From contig SSNU01000138.1 of NCBI GenBank assembly GCA_012064415.1, forward strand, positions 170,348 through 214,293: 43,946 bases of DNA, in the 5' to 3' direction. A program made the position numbers and the translations under genes. Of this stretch, positions 21,190 to 31,939 are shown piece after piece (within the stretch, counting starts at the first letter, position 1; each line of letters begins with the position of its first letter). Source of the stretch: Gyrodactylus bullatarudis. Taxonomy: Eukaryota > Platyhelminthes > Monogenea > Gyrodactylidea > Gyrodactylidae. The notes under the pieces were generated by a model. It saw only the letters and a program-made list of their open reading frames with translations, did not search any database and was not told the DNA's origin.

Positions 21190-21660
21190 AAAATCGGAAT
21201 ATAGAGCTCTTTGAGCAATACATTTTATATCTTCTACTTTTGGAATCTGGATTATGAGACCCATTTCCACGATTTGAAGAAAAAAAATTTTTGATAAAAT
21301 CAATTTCAAGTAAATTATGGCATATTTCAAATCCTGAGTTATTGTTCCGAACTTTGAGTTGAAATTTTTTGTTGATTTCAAAGTGGTAGAGGGATCAAGA
21401 GTTGATTTTCAGGATCACGATTAGAAAAAGAAATCAAATATACTAAATTGAATTTTTAGACTCATTCACTATCAGCGTGCAAAAATTGAATTTTGATTTT
21501 TTTATCATTTTCCCTTCCTGAAAATCGATGAAATTTTGATGATCCAAAATACCAGAAATTTTACAGATTTTTCTAAAGTTTGATCAAACTAGAGTTTTTG
21601 ATAAAATAAATTGAGAATTTAGTAATAACCATAAATTTCCATCTTCATATTAACTAGCTT
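21190..21660. repeat. Dispersed repeat, copy 1
   Basis: Ends with a block TTTCCATCTTCATATTAACTAG (21636-21657), shared with 29291-29310, 35480-35503 and, inverted, 36065-36084. Upstream it has the shared phrase about a TGGAATC(T/C)(G/A)GAT...ATGAG block. No coding. The element type is unknown. Confidence 0.5.
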
Positions 21661-21736
21661 TATAATGATTGATCCGTGCAAATTTTCACAGAAAATAGTC
21701 AACCAGACTGAAACTAAATTTTCTATTCAATTTTAG

Positions 21737-22056
21737 AAGGTGGATTCAACTTCATCTACATTCATAATCAAGACGAAGCAAAAATAAAATTTTTCGATCT
21801 TAAGGATGGTAAATTTTACGCTCAGGATGGTTTAAACTGTAAAATAACCTATACGGGACATGGAAAGAAAGTTCCATTTGAATTAAAGGATCCTACTTAC
21901 AATGGAAAATCATGTAAAATAGTAAAGATATACTGCTCAAAGGATCTTACAAAATCAGTATCAGATGCATTGAGTAAACAATATTATATCATATTGAAAT
22001 TCCTTTCTTGTAAAATCACCCTTCTCTTCTCTTCATTTTATATTAGGGAAATTTAG
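21737..22056 (+). CDS. Last exon of a small-protein family gene (member 7, plus strand)
   Basis: After CTATTCAATTTTAG the exon is entered in phase 1 and is open for 105 codons to TAG at 22054-22056. It begins GGFNFIYIHNQDEAKIKFFD and has two Cys pairs and a Lys-rich body; the last 20 residues are hydrophobic (ILKFLSCKITLLFSS). No domain recognised. Entry phase and beta-rich opening match the minus-strand members left of the foldback element. It is the only family member on the plus strand. The 5' exon was not located. Confidence 0.5.
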
Positions 22057-22077
22057 AAAAATCCTTTTAACCCTTAA

Positions 22078-22305
22078 AGTCCCAGGGACGCATCAAATGT
22101 TCTGTCTATCCTTTGGTTTGGGAATACGCCCTCTACACAATTATCTTTTGTTCAGGAGTTATCGATCCAAAAACAGGCCATCTTTGTTTCTTTAGCCGAT
22201 AGTGTTCAGGTGATTGCATATTTGAATTCTACAGGTATGATTACTCGAGAAAAGTTGTCTCTCTCTTTACCTATGATCCTCGGAAGTAGGTTTTCAAAAA
22301 AATGA
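22078..22305 (+). CDS. Dispersed conserved coding segment, copy 1
   Basis: An open frame of 75 codons between two stops, without its own start in the conserved part. The core QAIFVSLADSVQVIAYLNS and TGMITREKLSLSLPMILGS recurs inverted at 35513-35670 with mainly silent or conservative changes. This implies purifying selection on a protein in the past. Possibly part of a transposon gene or a duplicated host exon (CCCAG at about 22083-22087 could be an acceptor). Family not recognised. Confidence 0.45.
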   Translation, partial: SPRDASNVLSILWFGNTPSTQLSFVQELSIQKQAIFVSLADSVQVIAYLNSTGMITREKLSLSLPMILGSRFSKK

Positions 22306-23151
22306 TTAAATTTTTGGAAAAAATCAACTTTCTTTGAATTTTGACAAATGATAGAACTGAGAGTTTTGCATATTCCAAGCGATCGAATGGTTGTTAAACG
22401 AACAATTATGAGTTGCTTAAGTGGTATGTGTTTCTAATTCATTAAAAATTAACTGTGTGTCAAAAAAATATTTTTCAAAAAAGTAATTGGGTTAGACCCA
22501 TGTGTTTTTGATCCAAAATTTTACGCTGATTCCAAATCTGGTCTTAGAATTAGAAAATTGGGTATTGTTTGGGAGATATGGGCAAAAATTGAAATATGAG
22601 AATTTTGGGAAAATTGAGAGAAGTTTTTCAATCAGAACAATTTGTAGATGCAATTAAGCCTAATTATAATCAATGTCGCGTCTACTCAGAACTGGCGAAA
22701 ACTTTGAATAAAAACTTTCAAGGGTAGAAAAAATCATCAAAAATATCCACTAATATTTACATTTGAAACAAACTCACAGCTTTTATAAAAAGAAATTCCA
22801 TAGTTTTCTTCACTGAAATCTTTTGCTCTTTCGATTGAGCATACTTTCAAGAAAATTGGATTTCATCTTCTGGATCAAATTGATCAGTTTTCACGTCCTG
22901 TTTTTTAATGAAAAATTAAAAAAAAATTGCATGCCTCTCTTGTAACCAATCAGAATAGAGAACGTCGAAATAACCAATCACAACTCCATATGAATAAAAT
23001 AAACTTTATTTATTACAAATGATCCAACAAAAATCTGTTAGGCAATGAACAATATTAACATCTTTGTATCTTTCTTCGATAAACTCCTGTCTTGATGAAA
23101 TTTCTCACCCTGTTCGTCTGATAAAGCGCCTAGAGGGAAAAGATCACTATT

Positions 23152-24462
23152 TTATTTAAAAAAGTGTAGTTTCAAATTCATTAGACATCCCAAGTTTTCA
23201 TATGAATTGATAAGCTCATTTAAGATATCCATTTCATTATCTCCACGAATATTTCCCATGAAATTAGCGCAAACATTTTTCAAATTGTTCCAACTCCTTA
23301 ATTCATTTTCGTCTAAATAGAGATCAAAGATATGATCTTTCATGAGATCTCTTATATCTGGACCTTTCATGATTCCTTCATTGATTTTGGCCGTCGACAT
23401 AAATTAGAATTTTTCTCTCACATAGTTCATTGCATCTGATTCTGTTGAACATAAAGGTTTGATGAACTGTTTAAATATTCCTAGTTTCAAATGCAAGGGA
23501 GGAAGAATAATATTGTCTGCATTGATTAAAGGAGGTTTAATTCTATTAAAGTTGATCGAGTAATCTCTTTCTGGTGGTTCATGGTCAGATAAGTAATGAT
23601 ATTGTCTTTGTCGGGAATTCAATAGACATTTAAATCAAGGAAAGCTGGTAATTCCTAATTGTAAGCCATACAGAAGAGCAATAACTTGAAAGTCTGTGAC
23701 TACTTTCAATTCCAACTCATAATAATACGTTTCAGTGAGCTTTCTTGAATAGGCTATTGGAACGGTGGGGTGAGAATTGTTGTTACTAATGAGGACACAT
23801 TTAACGCTTATACTATTAGAATCAATGAAAAGTCTTTCGTCTTGTAAGACGAATTCGAATCCGAGAGATGAATAAAGTCCTCTAATATCTGTACAATATG
23901 CCAAGTTATTCTCTTCTTTGAAGTATTTCCTAAATTCTTCATCACGATTTCTGTACTTTGAAACGCAAATACGACCTGACTGTAAATTTGAATTTATTAG
24001 TTGAGATAATTCAATTGCATTTCTCTTGGACAGAAGCAGTTTTCTAACTATAGAATCCATTAGAGGCTGATCTATATAGAGGTTTGGAGCTGGTCGTATA
24101 TTTTCACCATCAATATTATCTTCATTTTCTTCAATAACTAGTTGTTGAGGCCGTTCTCGATAAAAGTCTCTACTGGTACGAAGATTTTGGGGATATATCT
24201 AAACATTTAAATAAAACCTTACATGTTTGGCAGGAGTTCTACCTATTAGAACTCTGGTTAAACAGAAATAACATTCCTCCTCATGATTAAATGGCTCACA
24301 CCAAAGCTTGATCTTGTTCCTGGCAGAGTTATTACAAGGATTCTGAACTTTAGAATAACATGAGATACAAGCTATTGTTGGAGTAAAATTACAGTTGAGT
24401 GGAAAAGTATAACTGAAATAGACATTTATAATCAATTGAAAATCTTCTGTAATAGGCATCAT
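23152..24462 (-). pseudogene. Protein of the CACTG transposon; widespread unnamed family
   Basis: Read on the minus strand: an N-terminal Cys region (ACISCYSKV ... WCEPFNHEEECYFCLT), a 24-nt intron (24222-24199) joining PAKH to IYPQNLRT, then GLYSSLGFEFVLQDERLFID, KCVLISNNNSHPTVPIAYS, ETYYYELELKVVTDFQVIAL, LYGLQLG, then a TGA where the family has Cys, LLNSRQRQYHYLS, NIILPPLHLKLGIFKQFIKP, a TAA, and AKINEGIMKGPDIRDLMKD with NFMGNIRGDNE and LGCLMNLKLHFF. From memory this matches a large family of uncharacterised proteins in Hydra and arthropod genomes (LPPLHIKLGL, GDLKVI, DCYFCL blocks). Role not established; presumably the transposase. At least two stops make it inactive. Confidence 0.7.
24199..24222 (-). 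other. 24-nt intron (CACTG transposon gene)
   Basis: Minus strand GTAAGG to ATGTTTAG. Without removal the frame hits TAG; with removal, conserved sequence on both sides is continuous. Confidence 0.8.
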
Positions 24463-25304
24463 ATACCTCTGTCAAAAAAATAACCACATATGTAACAGAA
24501 TTTTGAAATATCATTTCTGCATTTGAAATTACGGCGTGATAGAAATAAAAATTTTTGATTACCAATGTATTGTATGTCTCACTGAATTATAATTTATAAT
24601 TCATAAATGTGATCGGTTACTTCGACGTTCTCTATTTTGATCGGTTACAAGAAAGGCATGCAATTTTTTTTAATTTTTCATAAAAAAACAGGACGTAAAA
24701 ATTGATCAATTTGATTATAATTAGGCTTAATTGCATCTACAAATTGTTTAGATTGAAAAATTTCTCTCAATTTTCCCAAAATTCTCATTTTTCGATTTTT
24801 GCCCATATCTCCCAAACAATACCCAATTCTCTAATTCTAAGGCCAGATTTGGAATCAGCGTAAAATTTTGGATCAAAAACACATGGGTCTTACCCAATTA
24901 CATTTTTGAAAAAAAACTTTTTGACACACAGTGATTATAATCAGGATTTGACATCAAATAAGCAGTCTGAATGGCTCTGTAATTTGAATCTAGCAAGATG
25001 GAATTAAAATTCATTGAACAATGTATTTAGATAAATCTCGTGAGAGTAAGTAAAATTTAATTAAATATTCTATCAAGAAAAAACCAGATGAAGGAATATA
25101 CATTTAAGGGACATGTTTATTAGAGGTAGATTTTTTAAATTTCCGATTTTCAACTTGTGTCAGAATCCAAACTAGTTCCTTGAGAAGATTCTAATAGCGT
25201 GTAGAACATACTAATTATTACGAATTAGTAAATCAGTTATTTTTTCAAACCATGTCCGAAAATCAACTCAAATTCATAATTTAGAAAATTGAAAGAAGAC
25301 ATAT

Positions 25305-25339
25305 GAACAATGTACATTTCTCGAAGCATACACAGTGGT
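25305..25339 (-). ncRNA. Decayed hammerhead motif, family C copy 4
   Basis: Keeps the 35-nt layout, GAA and a perfect stem III palindrome (ATGTACAT), but the core reads CTGTGTA and stem I no longer pairs (ACCA with GTTC). Expected inactive. Confidence 0.55.
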
Positions 25340-25790
25340 AATTCTTCAAGATATAAATTATGAATGAAATAGTATAAGTTAGAAAATAAGATTAAAATGC
25401 AAGCTGAAAAAACACAAAAACTCTCTAATAAACAGCAACAGAATAGCAATAGTTCTTCTGAACACATAGATTAGGTTTTTATAGATTAATAAAGAATTTC
25501 TCTTCCACCCATACATCTATGCTGTCGTTTATGAGAGATAGGACTGAAACTGGCATAATGTGGATACTTCCCGGTGTCAGTCTTCTTCTTATAAATATTT
25601 CTCAGAATTGATCCATCTTCTCTTATAGTCAATTTGACATCTAAGAAACTCAAGATACCATTAGATTCTCTTTCCATAGTAAAAACTATATTCGGATGAA
25701 ACGAATTCATCTTGGAGAAAAAATCATCTACTGATTATTATAATAATTTCTGTTCAAATGTAGTACTAACTCGGAATAGGCTCTATGATA
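25305..25790 (-). pseudogene. Penelope-like element, internally deleted copy
   Basis: The 3' flank and the last codons of the GIY-YIG region (as in 32760-32960) are joined at about 25523 directly to the end of the reverse transcriptase (MNSFHPNIVFTMERES, ILSFLDVKLT, GKYPHYASFSPISHK). The linker and the GIY-YIG core, about 550 bp, are missing. The FLDVKL block is typical of Penelope polymerases. Confidence 0.75.
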
Positions 25791-25954
25791 GGATTCTATA
25801 GGGATTCTTGATCGTCAACTTGAAAATCTGAAACTTGATTAAAAATAATTTAATATGGAATATGATTTGATGGAATAGATCAAAACTCACTGTCGTTTTT
25901 CTCTTCAAAAAAAAGAATTTTCATCTGTAACCTGATCTAAAAAATAACATTTTA

Positions 25955-26930
25955 ATAGGGTGAATTATCTTTGATAACTTTACACTCACTGAATTCCATT
26001 TTGAAGACCAAACCTGGATCTTGTCCAAAAGCTGCTTTATAAGGACTCATTTTGATTGTAGAATGGTACCTTGTATTTTTCATGAACTGAATGAACTTCA
26101 AACCCCCTGACCACCCTTGTTCCGGATTGTCTGATTTCCATTTCACTAATATTTTCTCAACATCTTGATTTACCCTTTCGACAGAACCTTGACTTTGACT
26201 ATGTCTAGGCTTGCCGTGAACAAAATCTGTCCAGTATTGGTTGAAGCTTTTAATCACACTGTTTTTGAATTCTTTTCCATTATAGGACCGAATTTGAGAA
26301 AAATATCCAAAATATTGTCATATACTTCTTGAGAGCTTTTATTCCGGAGGGCTCTTAACTGAACGTACTTAGTAAAGTGATCCTGATAGACCAAAATAAA
26401 CTTTTATCGTTGTCTGGACAAGACTGCATATCGATCAAATCTATTTGGACTCTCTCGTTAAACTTGGAACTTTTAATTGGATTAGTAACTACATTCCTTT
26501 TTTGTTTGTATTTTGGTTCTTTTTACAAGTTAAGCATAAGCTTAAATAGGTTGCTATTTGCTCTTGAGTAATATTAAAGTAGTTGGCATCGAGATTCATC
26601 TTCAAAATGTCGCGACCAGCATGTCCGAGACTTATGTGTCTTTGATGAATAATATCGAATATTTTTTCATCAATTAGTCATTCTTTATATAAATCCGTTC
26701 TTGTCTATTTTCAGTCTGGTAGTCATACTTTTTAAAAACTCGATACAGTTTCTTATTTGAATTTATACTTGTTTGAGAAAGTTTGATATCCCTCAAAATA
26801 TATAATTTTGATCGAATGTCCACTTCTTTAGAATGAATAAGCTCGTTGAATTTAGCTTTTAATAAATCGGTTGAATCGATTTCGAATATGAAGTTTGAAG
26901 TTATTATTCTAGATAATACCACACAGGTAT
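25955..26930 (-). pseudogene. KRBA2/SCAND3-like integrase gene remnant
   Basis: Minus-strand order: a unique N-terminal part (LSRIITSNFIFEIDSTDLL), IDLIDMQSCPDND (first Asp), YQDHFTKYVQLRALRNKSSQ, SYNGKEFKNSVIKSF (the Asp of the usual SDNGxEF is Tyr), HGKPRHSQSQGSVERVNQD (catalytic Glu), GLKFIQFMKNTRYHSTIK and SPYKAAFGQDPG. This order and wording match the rve integrase found in KRBA2- and SCAND3-type transposon-derived genes. Several frameshifts and the lost second Asp make it inactive. No terminal repeats were identified. Confidence 0.75.
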
Positions 26931-27465
26931 AGTTTTCATATCTACAGGTATCAAATTTTGTAAAGCTTTTAAGGTTCTTTTGATCTGTAACACTTCTGAA
27001 AAGAGATTCTGTAAAATCCTAGGGGTGTTATGAATAAACTGAGTGATTTTTCTTTCCGAATTCTGAAAGTCAAAAAATTAGTTATTATCAGTTAAACTTG
27101 TTACTAATTCAGTTCGACCTGTGCACTATATATCGAAAATTACCCTCTCCTCTCTGCCCCTTTTCAGATTTATTATAAAATATTAAGACTACTTGGAAGT
27201 AACCATAATTTATTGTTTATGATGAATGAATTTTAATGAAATTTATACCATATAAAAGAGCAGTTTTTTCTCTTCACAACCAGCTAGTATATCATGGGAT
27301 TTCAATTCAAAGTATCAGTATAATTTACATTCCAAGTTGAACGAATTTATACTTTTTGAAAAAAAATGAATCTCAATATTTGATTTTGGCTTCCTACATC
27401 GAAGGCTTGACGTTCACCCCCAAAACAAACAATGAGTTTGAATAAATTAAGAGATAAAATTATTG
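26930..27465. other. Uncertain stretch between integrase and Tigger remnants
   Basis: The minus strand at 26940-27110 has broken coding-like pieces that may be the start of the integrase gene. The rest is AT-rich with no recognisable feature. Confidence 0.35.
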
Positions 27466-27470
27466 TTGAA

Positions 27471-28080
27471 TTAAATTGTCTGATTTATTGCAACATTTGG
27501 TACTTGGTCAAGGCTCCAAATTCTGCTAGTTTTGAAACAATTGAAGATTGTTTCAGATACGTCGATGAATGCCTTTTGAACCACGTTCAATCGATTTTTG
27601 TAATGTTTTGAACCACGACAATTTGCTGAGCTAGTGTCTAGTGTTATACAGCCTCTGTCTTGGTAGAATAATGAAGTTTCATCTACATTGAAAATATTTT
27701 CCTCGGCGTAAGAATGAAGAGTTTCTGTATTGTCCATTATCCAGGCTTCCACAGCCTGCCAAACGATTTCTCCTCCCTCACCGTACATCTTTTAGCAATT
27801 GAATTTATGACGACGAAGGAGACTCTGTGCCCAACCATTGCTAGCAGTACATCCGAATCGAAAAGAATTTAAGATCAATTTTATCTCAAACTGAACATGG
27901 TTTATTCTGATAGGCAGTCTTTGTGGACTCCACGACGCCACAAGATCTTTAGCCTGATCATCCAAGTAGGAATACTTGAGCACAGGAACCACTTTATAAT
28001 CTTTATGACCTTTATTTGAATGAACCAAGTTCTTGATTTTACTAGTAACAAGATTAACTGATTTGCCAGGGAATCTTGAG
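27471..28080 (-). pseudogene. Tigger/pogo transposase, second copy
   Basis: Minus strand: KYSYLDDQAKDLVASW and FGCTASNGWAQSLLRRHKF (CENP-B/Tc5-type DNA-binding domain, NGW followed by RxxxRH), one TAA, then the start of the catalytic domain: YAEENIFNVDETSLFYQ (first Asp) and CRGSKHYKNRLNVVQ. It stops at 27471 before the second and third Asp. Upstream residues to 28145 look like a signal peptide only by chance of AT-rich sequence. It differs clearly from the pogo gene at 13-14 kb, so it is another lineage. Confidence 0.8.
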
Positions 28081-28149
28081 ACTATCAAGAGTAACAAGAT
28101 TACCGGTAACATATATAAGTATAAAAATTTTATTAAAAATACCATAGGA

Positions 28150-28730
28150 TACCGTTTGATACCTGTACATTTTAAATCATTTTATATGTTTCCAGCGTAT
28201 AATAAATTGAAAAATTCTTCATCGCAATTTAGTTGACTTTGAAGGTAAGTTTTCCCTTTTACTCTTTCAAATTGATGTTGTGAAGATTCCAAAGCATTGG
28301 TATATACAAAAATTTGATTTTATTTTTAAAAAAATTTCTTGAACAAACAATAAATAAAGCTCTTGTATTTACTCCAAAGTACCAACTTCAAATGGAAAGT
28401 GAGCATGATTGATTCATATTTTGAATACATTTCATAATAATTAATTTAAAAAATCTTTTTCCATCTTCAATAAGCCAGATTTTTAAAAATGTATCAGTAT
28501 CATTTAAAATCGAAAGAAAATATGTATTAATCTGGTGAAATATAAAACTGATTTCTAAATCCTTTCAAGGCTAAAGTTCAGTTTAGGAACGCAGGTTTTT
28601 TACTGTATTTTATCCTGTAATTAATTACAAGTAGGTTCGAGAATTCATTATTAAGAGTTAAACGATATTTTAATAAGTGAAAATATAATCTTTATTTAAA
28701 ATAGTTAACAATAAATATCTTTAATCGCCT
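28150..28730. other. Noncoding stretch
   Basis: AT-rich sequence between transposase remnants. No gene, RNA gene or repeat is recognised. Confidence 0.5.
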
Positions 28731-28734
28731 TGAA

Positions 28735-29770
28735 GGTTTCTGATAAGATCCTCTTTTTATTCTTCCTTCTGAATAGATATTGGTTCAGATAAGTGGCCTG
28801 ATGAGTTGACAAACCTGTACTTGTGACATACAGTTTCATGTCTATATCCTTCTTGAGGAAGGCGGGCATACGACTTGAATTCATCGGAGACTAATGTTGA
28901 ATCAGGCAATATTTTTTTCTTGATTATATTGAATAAAGTCACTTTTGAACGATTTTCACAGTCTGCATAAAGCATTGACCTCTACTATCGATACCTCCAA
29001 ACACCCACACCGATTCACACTTGATTTTACGGCAGCGTCTAAATATGAAGCTAGTTATAGTTAAGACCTAACCTAAAAGCATGATTTGATCGAAAAATAT
29101 CCATTAAAACAGAATATCTGGGCAATCAGGCTACTTGTGAGTAGGTCTCAAAAATGAGACTGTTGTGTGCGAGCTTATTTTCATTAGTTAGAGTCTCTCA
29201 TTCACCCTCTGCAGATAATATTTCATGCTACTCACTCTTATTCTAAATATTATCGCAAAAAATTTTCAATTATACTGTTTTCACAAAATTCCCATCTTCA
29301 TATTAACTAGCTTCATATTTACGGAGAACAAAGTGGGCTTTGTCAATCTGGGCATTGATATCTTTGCCACCGATAACGACATTTTCTCCTGGCTAAAAAC
29401 ATCTCGAACAAAATTCCTCTAATCCACCACGAGCTGGCATACAGCAATGATAATCGTAAGAATTTCCCATATCTTGAGACGGGATTTGCTGAAGAAGGTT
29501 CCTAAAGTATATTAGATAAGGAAAACTAACCATCTCTAATAGAAATTTTAGCTCGACAAGGTGAGCAATGCCATATCTTCTTATCAAATGACTTAGCTGA
29601 TTTGATAATCGTCATCATTCTTCCTCAAATATATGTCTTTTTGAGACTGGGATTAATCCCAAACGCTGGCTCAGTTCAACAATAACAATTGGATCTTGCC
29701 GAAAGATCAATCCAGTTGATAAATGTTTATCAAAATTTTCAAGATTAATATCTTTAATATCCATGAATTG
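28735..29770 (-). pseudogene. Merlin (ISXO2-like) transposase, second copy, interrupted
   Basis: C-terminal part at 28735-29050: CESVWVFGGIDSRGQCFM, a frameshift, ENRSKVTLFNIIKKKILPDS, LVSDEFKSYARLPQEGYRHE, KYRFVNSSG. Here the second Asp (SDEF) is kept. N-terminal part at 29585-29770: LSQRLGLIPVSK, IKSAKSFDKKIWHC, CRAKISIR, matching the zinc-ribbon-like N-terminus of animal Merlin proteins. Between them lies about 500 bp of foreign sequence with a copy of a dispersed repeat (29291-29310). Catalytic Glu region lost. Confidence 0.7.
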
Positions 29771-29991
29771 GTTTAGGAAATAGGATAAGAAGGATTGCTA
29801 GTCCAGAGGAATGGCCAAAAGAAATAGAAGAGTCCAAATTACGTTTAAATGAGAATGGTTATCCCAACAGATTTATAGACAAATTCATTAACATGTCTGA
29901 TGATATAGATGAAAGAGTCGACAGAGATGAAGAAGAGAAGACAACCTTTCATCAAACTTAATTTTAAAGGTGATGGTTTCAGTAATGATGT

Positions 29992-30404
29992 GTAGTGATT
30001 CACAAAGTCTGGTAACCAAAATCATCAAAAATATTCTAATTTGAGAAAGAGCAAATTAGAAAATTATAATTATAAACAAGATGTACAATTCAAAAATATA
30101 TCTTTTTGTTTAAAGCCTCTGCAAAAGAAAGGCATTACTGTCTTTTCAATTTGAAAAATCACGTTACTATCTCTGAAATTCCTAAATCTCTTTCATGCTC
30201 CACTGATGGTGCTTCTGTGGACCTTGACGAGTTTCCAAATCCCATCGTAAATGAAACGGTCAATCTGCTGCATTCAGTTACGAAGAATATGAATGAGGCC
30301 TTCGATCGTTATGCCGCCATGATGACTGACATGAAATCGATGTTCGACAATAAAATCGCCGCTGCACTTGCTAGAAACCCAGCCCAGAGAGATCACTCTC
30401 AACA
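29992..30404 (+). mobile_element. 413-bp insert in Penelope copy, GATGT target duplication
   Basis: Comparison with the copy at 33.3 kb shows a precise insertion, flanked by GATGT at 29987-29991 and 30405-30409. It is less AT-rich than its surroundings. It contains an open frame of about 100 codons (FNLKNHVTISEIPKSLS, NETVNLLHSVTKNMNEAF, AAMMTDMKSMFDNKIAA) with helical character, reaching the right edge. No terminal repeats or A tail are seen. Family unknown; possibly a fragment of a retrotransposon gag/ORF1. Confidence 0.6.
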
Positions 30405-30983
30405 GATGTAAGGAGACGACTGGTTTATCTTATTGATCACAATTATGATAATATACAATTGGAAATGGTATTTAAAACCCAAAGATTATTCAGTTTGATT
30501 CATAAGGATTTACTAAAGACTGAAGAAAAGACTCTTTTGATTTACAAATTCCGATGCGACTATGGAGCTTCTTATATAGGACGTACGATTAGGAAATTGT
30601 TAACTAGGTCAAATGATCATCTAAAGAAGGATACAGTGGTGACAAGACACATCAAACAGGAAAATCATGAGGCTTCGATTTCTAATTTCTCAATTTCGTA
30701 TAAAAATGCGGGTGATGACAGCACAGATTTGTGGGTGAAGGAGAAATTCTTGATCAATCACTTTAAACCAAACCTGTGTGTTCAGAAAAATTACTCTTAT
30801 AATCTTCAATTACCTTGGTCTATGTGAGCTTTTTCACTTTTCTCTTCACTATTGCTATTTATTGAAGAGTTTTGGTGTTTTTTTAGCTCACATATATTCA
30901 AATTTTCAACTTTTACTATACTTCTTTCATAATTTGTAAAATATTATTTTCAATGAATTTAAATCTTTTATCATTATTTATGT

Positions 30984-31018
30984 GTCACTGATGAACCATA
31001 AAGAAACGTACATTTGGT
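30984..31018 (+). ncRNA. Hammerhead ribozyme motif, family C copy 3
   Basis: GTCA, core CTGATGA, spacer ACCATAAA, GAA, stem III ACGTACAT (one C-A mismatch), T, TGGT. Stem I pairs partly through G-T wobbles. It is about 155 nt after the Penelope stop codon. Confidence 0.6.
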
Positions 31019-31424
31019 GAATAAAAACTTTTTCTTCTATAACTACAAATATGTATTAAGCGCATTTTCGGACGTTTTTGAAAAATTACGTGAATCATAT
31101 CATCGCAAAATTTTTTATAGAATAACAGATTCTTGCACAGCGTGAAGTTTCACATCAGAATTATATAACTAGAAAAAATACTCAAATCACCCTAGTGTTA
31201 TTAGTATTATATTCAGATATTTTTACATCATTGAAATAACCTAATTTACTAAATAGAAATCACTCCATTTACAAGATATAATACATTGCAAGAAATTTTA
31301 TTTATTTTACAATATTGAAATAATTTTTGCTTAATCCATACATTGAATTCAACAAAAATCTTACTTATTTTACACAATTTTCAGTGAACTTAATATTGAT
31401 GCGTAAGTTTTAGATTAAATTAAA

Positions 31425-31895
31425 ACGAATAATTATAATTAGACTCAGAGGAAATTTTGGAATATTACTCAAATCGCACATCGATATGATAAATCTAAAC
31501 TTCAAGTATTTTAATATTATCCCACCAAATTTTGCTTCAAAATACCTTTCGCTTCCATGCCTCTGAAATTGTGAAAATTTTCAAATTAAAAACGTTTTTT
31601 ATACTCGTAATTTTAAGTTGAATTCACATTATTTCTTAGAAAAAATACTCGAATTCTATTGAAATTAAAAATTGAAATTTCTCTCAATTTTCATGAATAT
31701 TACAATTTTGATTGGTCAAAAAACGTTTTCAATTTGAAAATTTTCACAATTTTTTATCTTATTTTAGAAGCATGAAAAGGTTTTTTATGCGAAATTTGAT
31801 AGGTTTATATTAAAATACTCGAAGATTAGTTTTTTTCATATCAATGGGCTATTTAAGTAATTTTGCGAAATTCCGTCTAAGTCTAATAAATATAG
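31425..31895. repeat. Diverged foldback element
   Basis: Left arm about 31430-31620 and right arm about 31710-31890 are inverted copies with many mismatches. Matching blocks include TTAGACT.AGA.GGAA, CAAGTATTTTAATAT/TCGAGTATTTTAATAT and GTGAAAATTTTCAAATT. No coding. An old element. Confidence 0.6.
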
Positions 31896-31939
31896 CTGAT
31901 AGTTCATGGTTTAAAATAATAAAATTTAAGGATTTTATC

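Larger units (their letters stand above)
22451..24933 (-). mobile_element. CACTG-ended DNA transposon with ATT target duplication
   Basis: The right end reads ...GACACACAGTG (24933) and the left end AACTGTGTGTC (22451; the first two bases have decayed from CA). ATT flanks both sides (22448-22450, 24934-24936). Arms: about 22451-22981 and 24610-24933; the left arm has about 200 bp absent from the right. It carries a broken gene on the minus strand. The MITE at 1053-1829 is its non-autonomous relative. Ends and 3-bp duplications fit the CACTA/EnSpm group. Confidence 0.85.
29785..31020 (+). pseudogene. Penelope-like element with GIY-YIG, plus strand (copy C3)
   Basis: 29785-29985 encodes the region after the polymerase (RIRRIASPEEWPKEIE, ENGYPNRFIDKFI). 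It is interrupted by a 413-bp insert (29992-30404). 30410-30827 resumes with KTQRLFSLIHKDLLK, FRCDYGASYIGRTIRKL (GIY motif as ASYIG, Arg conserved), HIKQENHEASISNFSI and the C-terminus FKPNLCVQKNYSYNLQLPW. The closest copy is 32846-33412. The 3' flank ends with a hammerhead motif at 30984-31018. The GIY-YIG domain is the endonuclease that Penelope elements use for integration. Confidence 0.85.

Noticed and set aside
21636..21657. Possible Helitron 3' end (CTAG)
   Set aside because: The base after CTAG is not T in the copies, there is no consistent 3' hairpin, and no Rep/helicase sequence was seen.
28080..28145. Signal-peptide-like start of the 117-codon frame
   Set aside because: The hydrophobic run comes from AT-rich sequence upstream of a Tigger DNA-binding domain; it is not the real protein start.
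29896..29915. CTGATGATATAGATGAAA looks like a hammerhead core
   Set aside because: It lies inside Penelope coding sequence (SDDIDER), the spacer is 7 nt instead of 8, and no stem III or stem I pairing follows.
30106..30411. LINE ORF1 as a firm call for the 101-codon frame
   Set aside because: The helical character is compatible, but no zinc knuckle, RRM or diagnostic motif is present and the start is TTG only; left as unknown.
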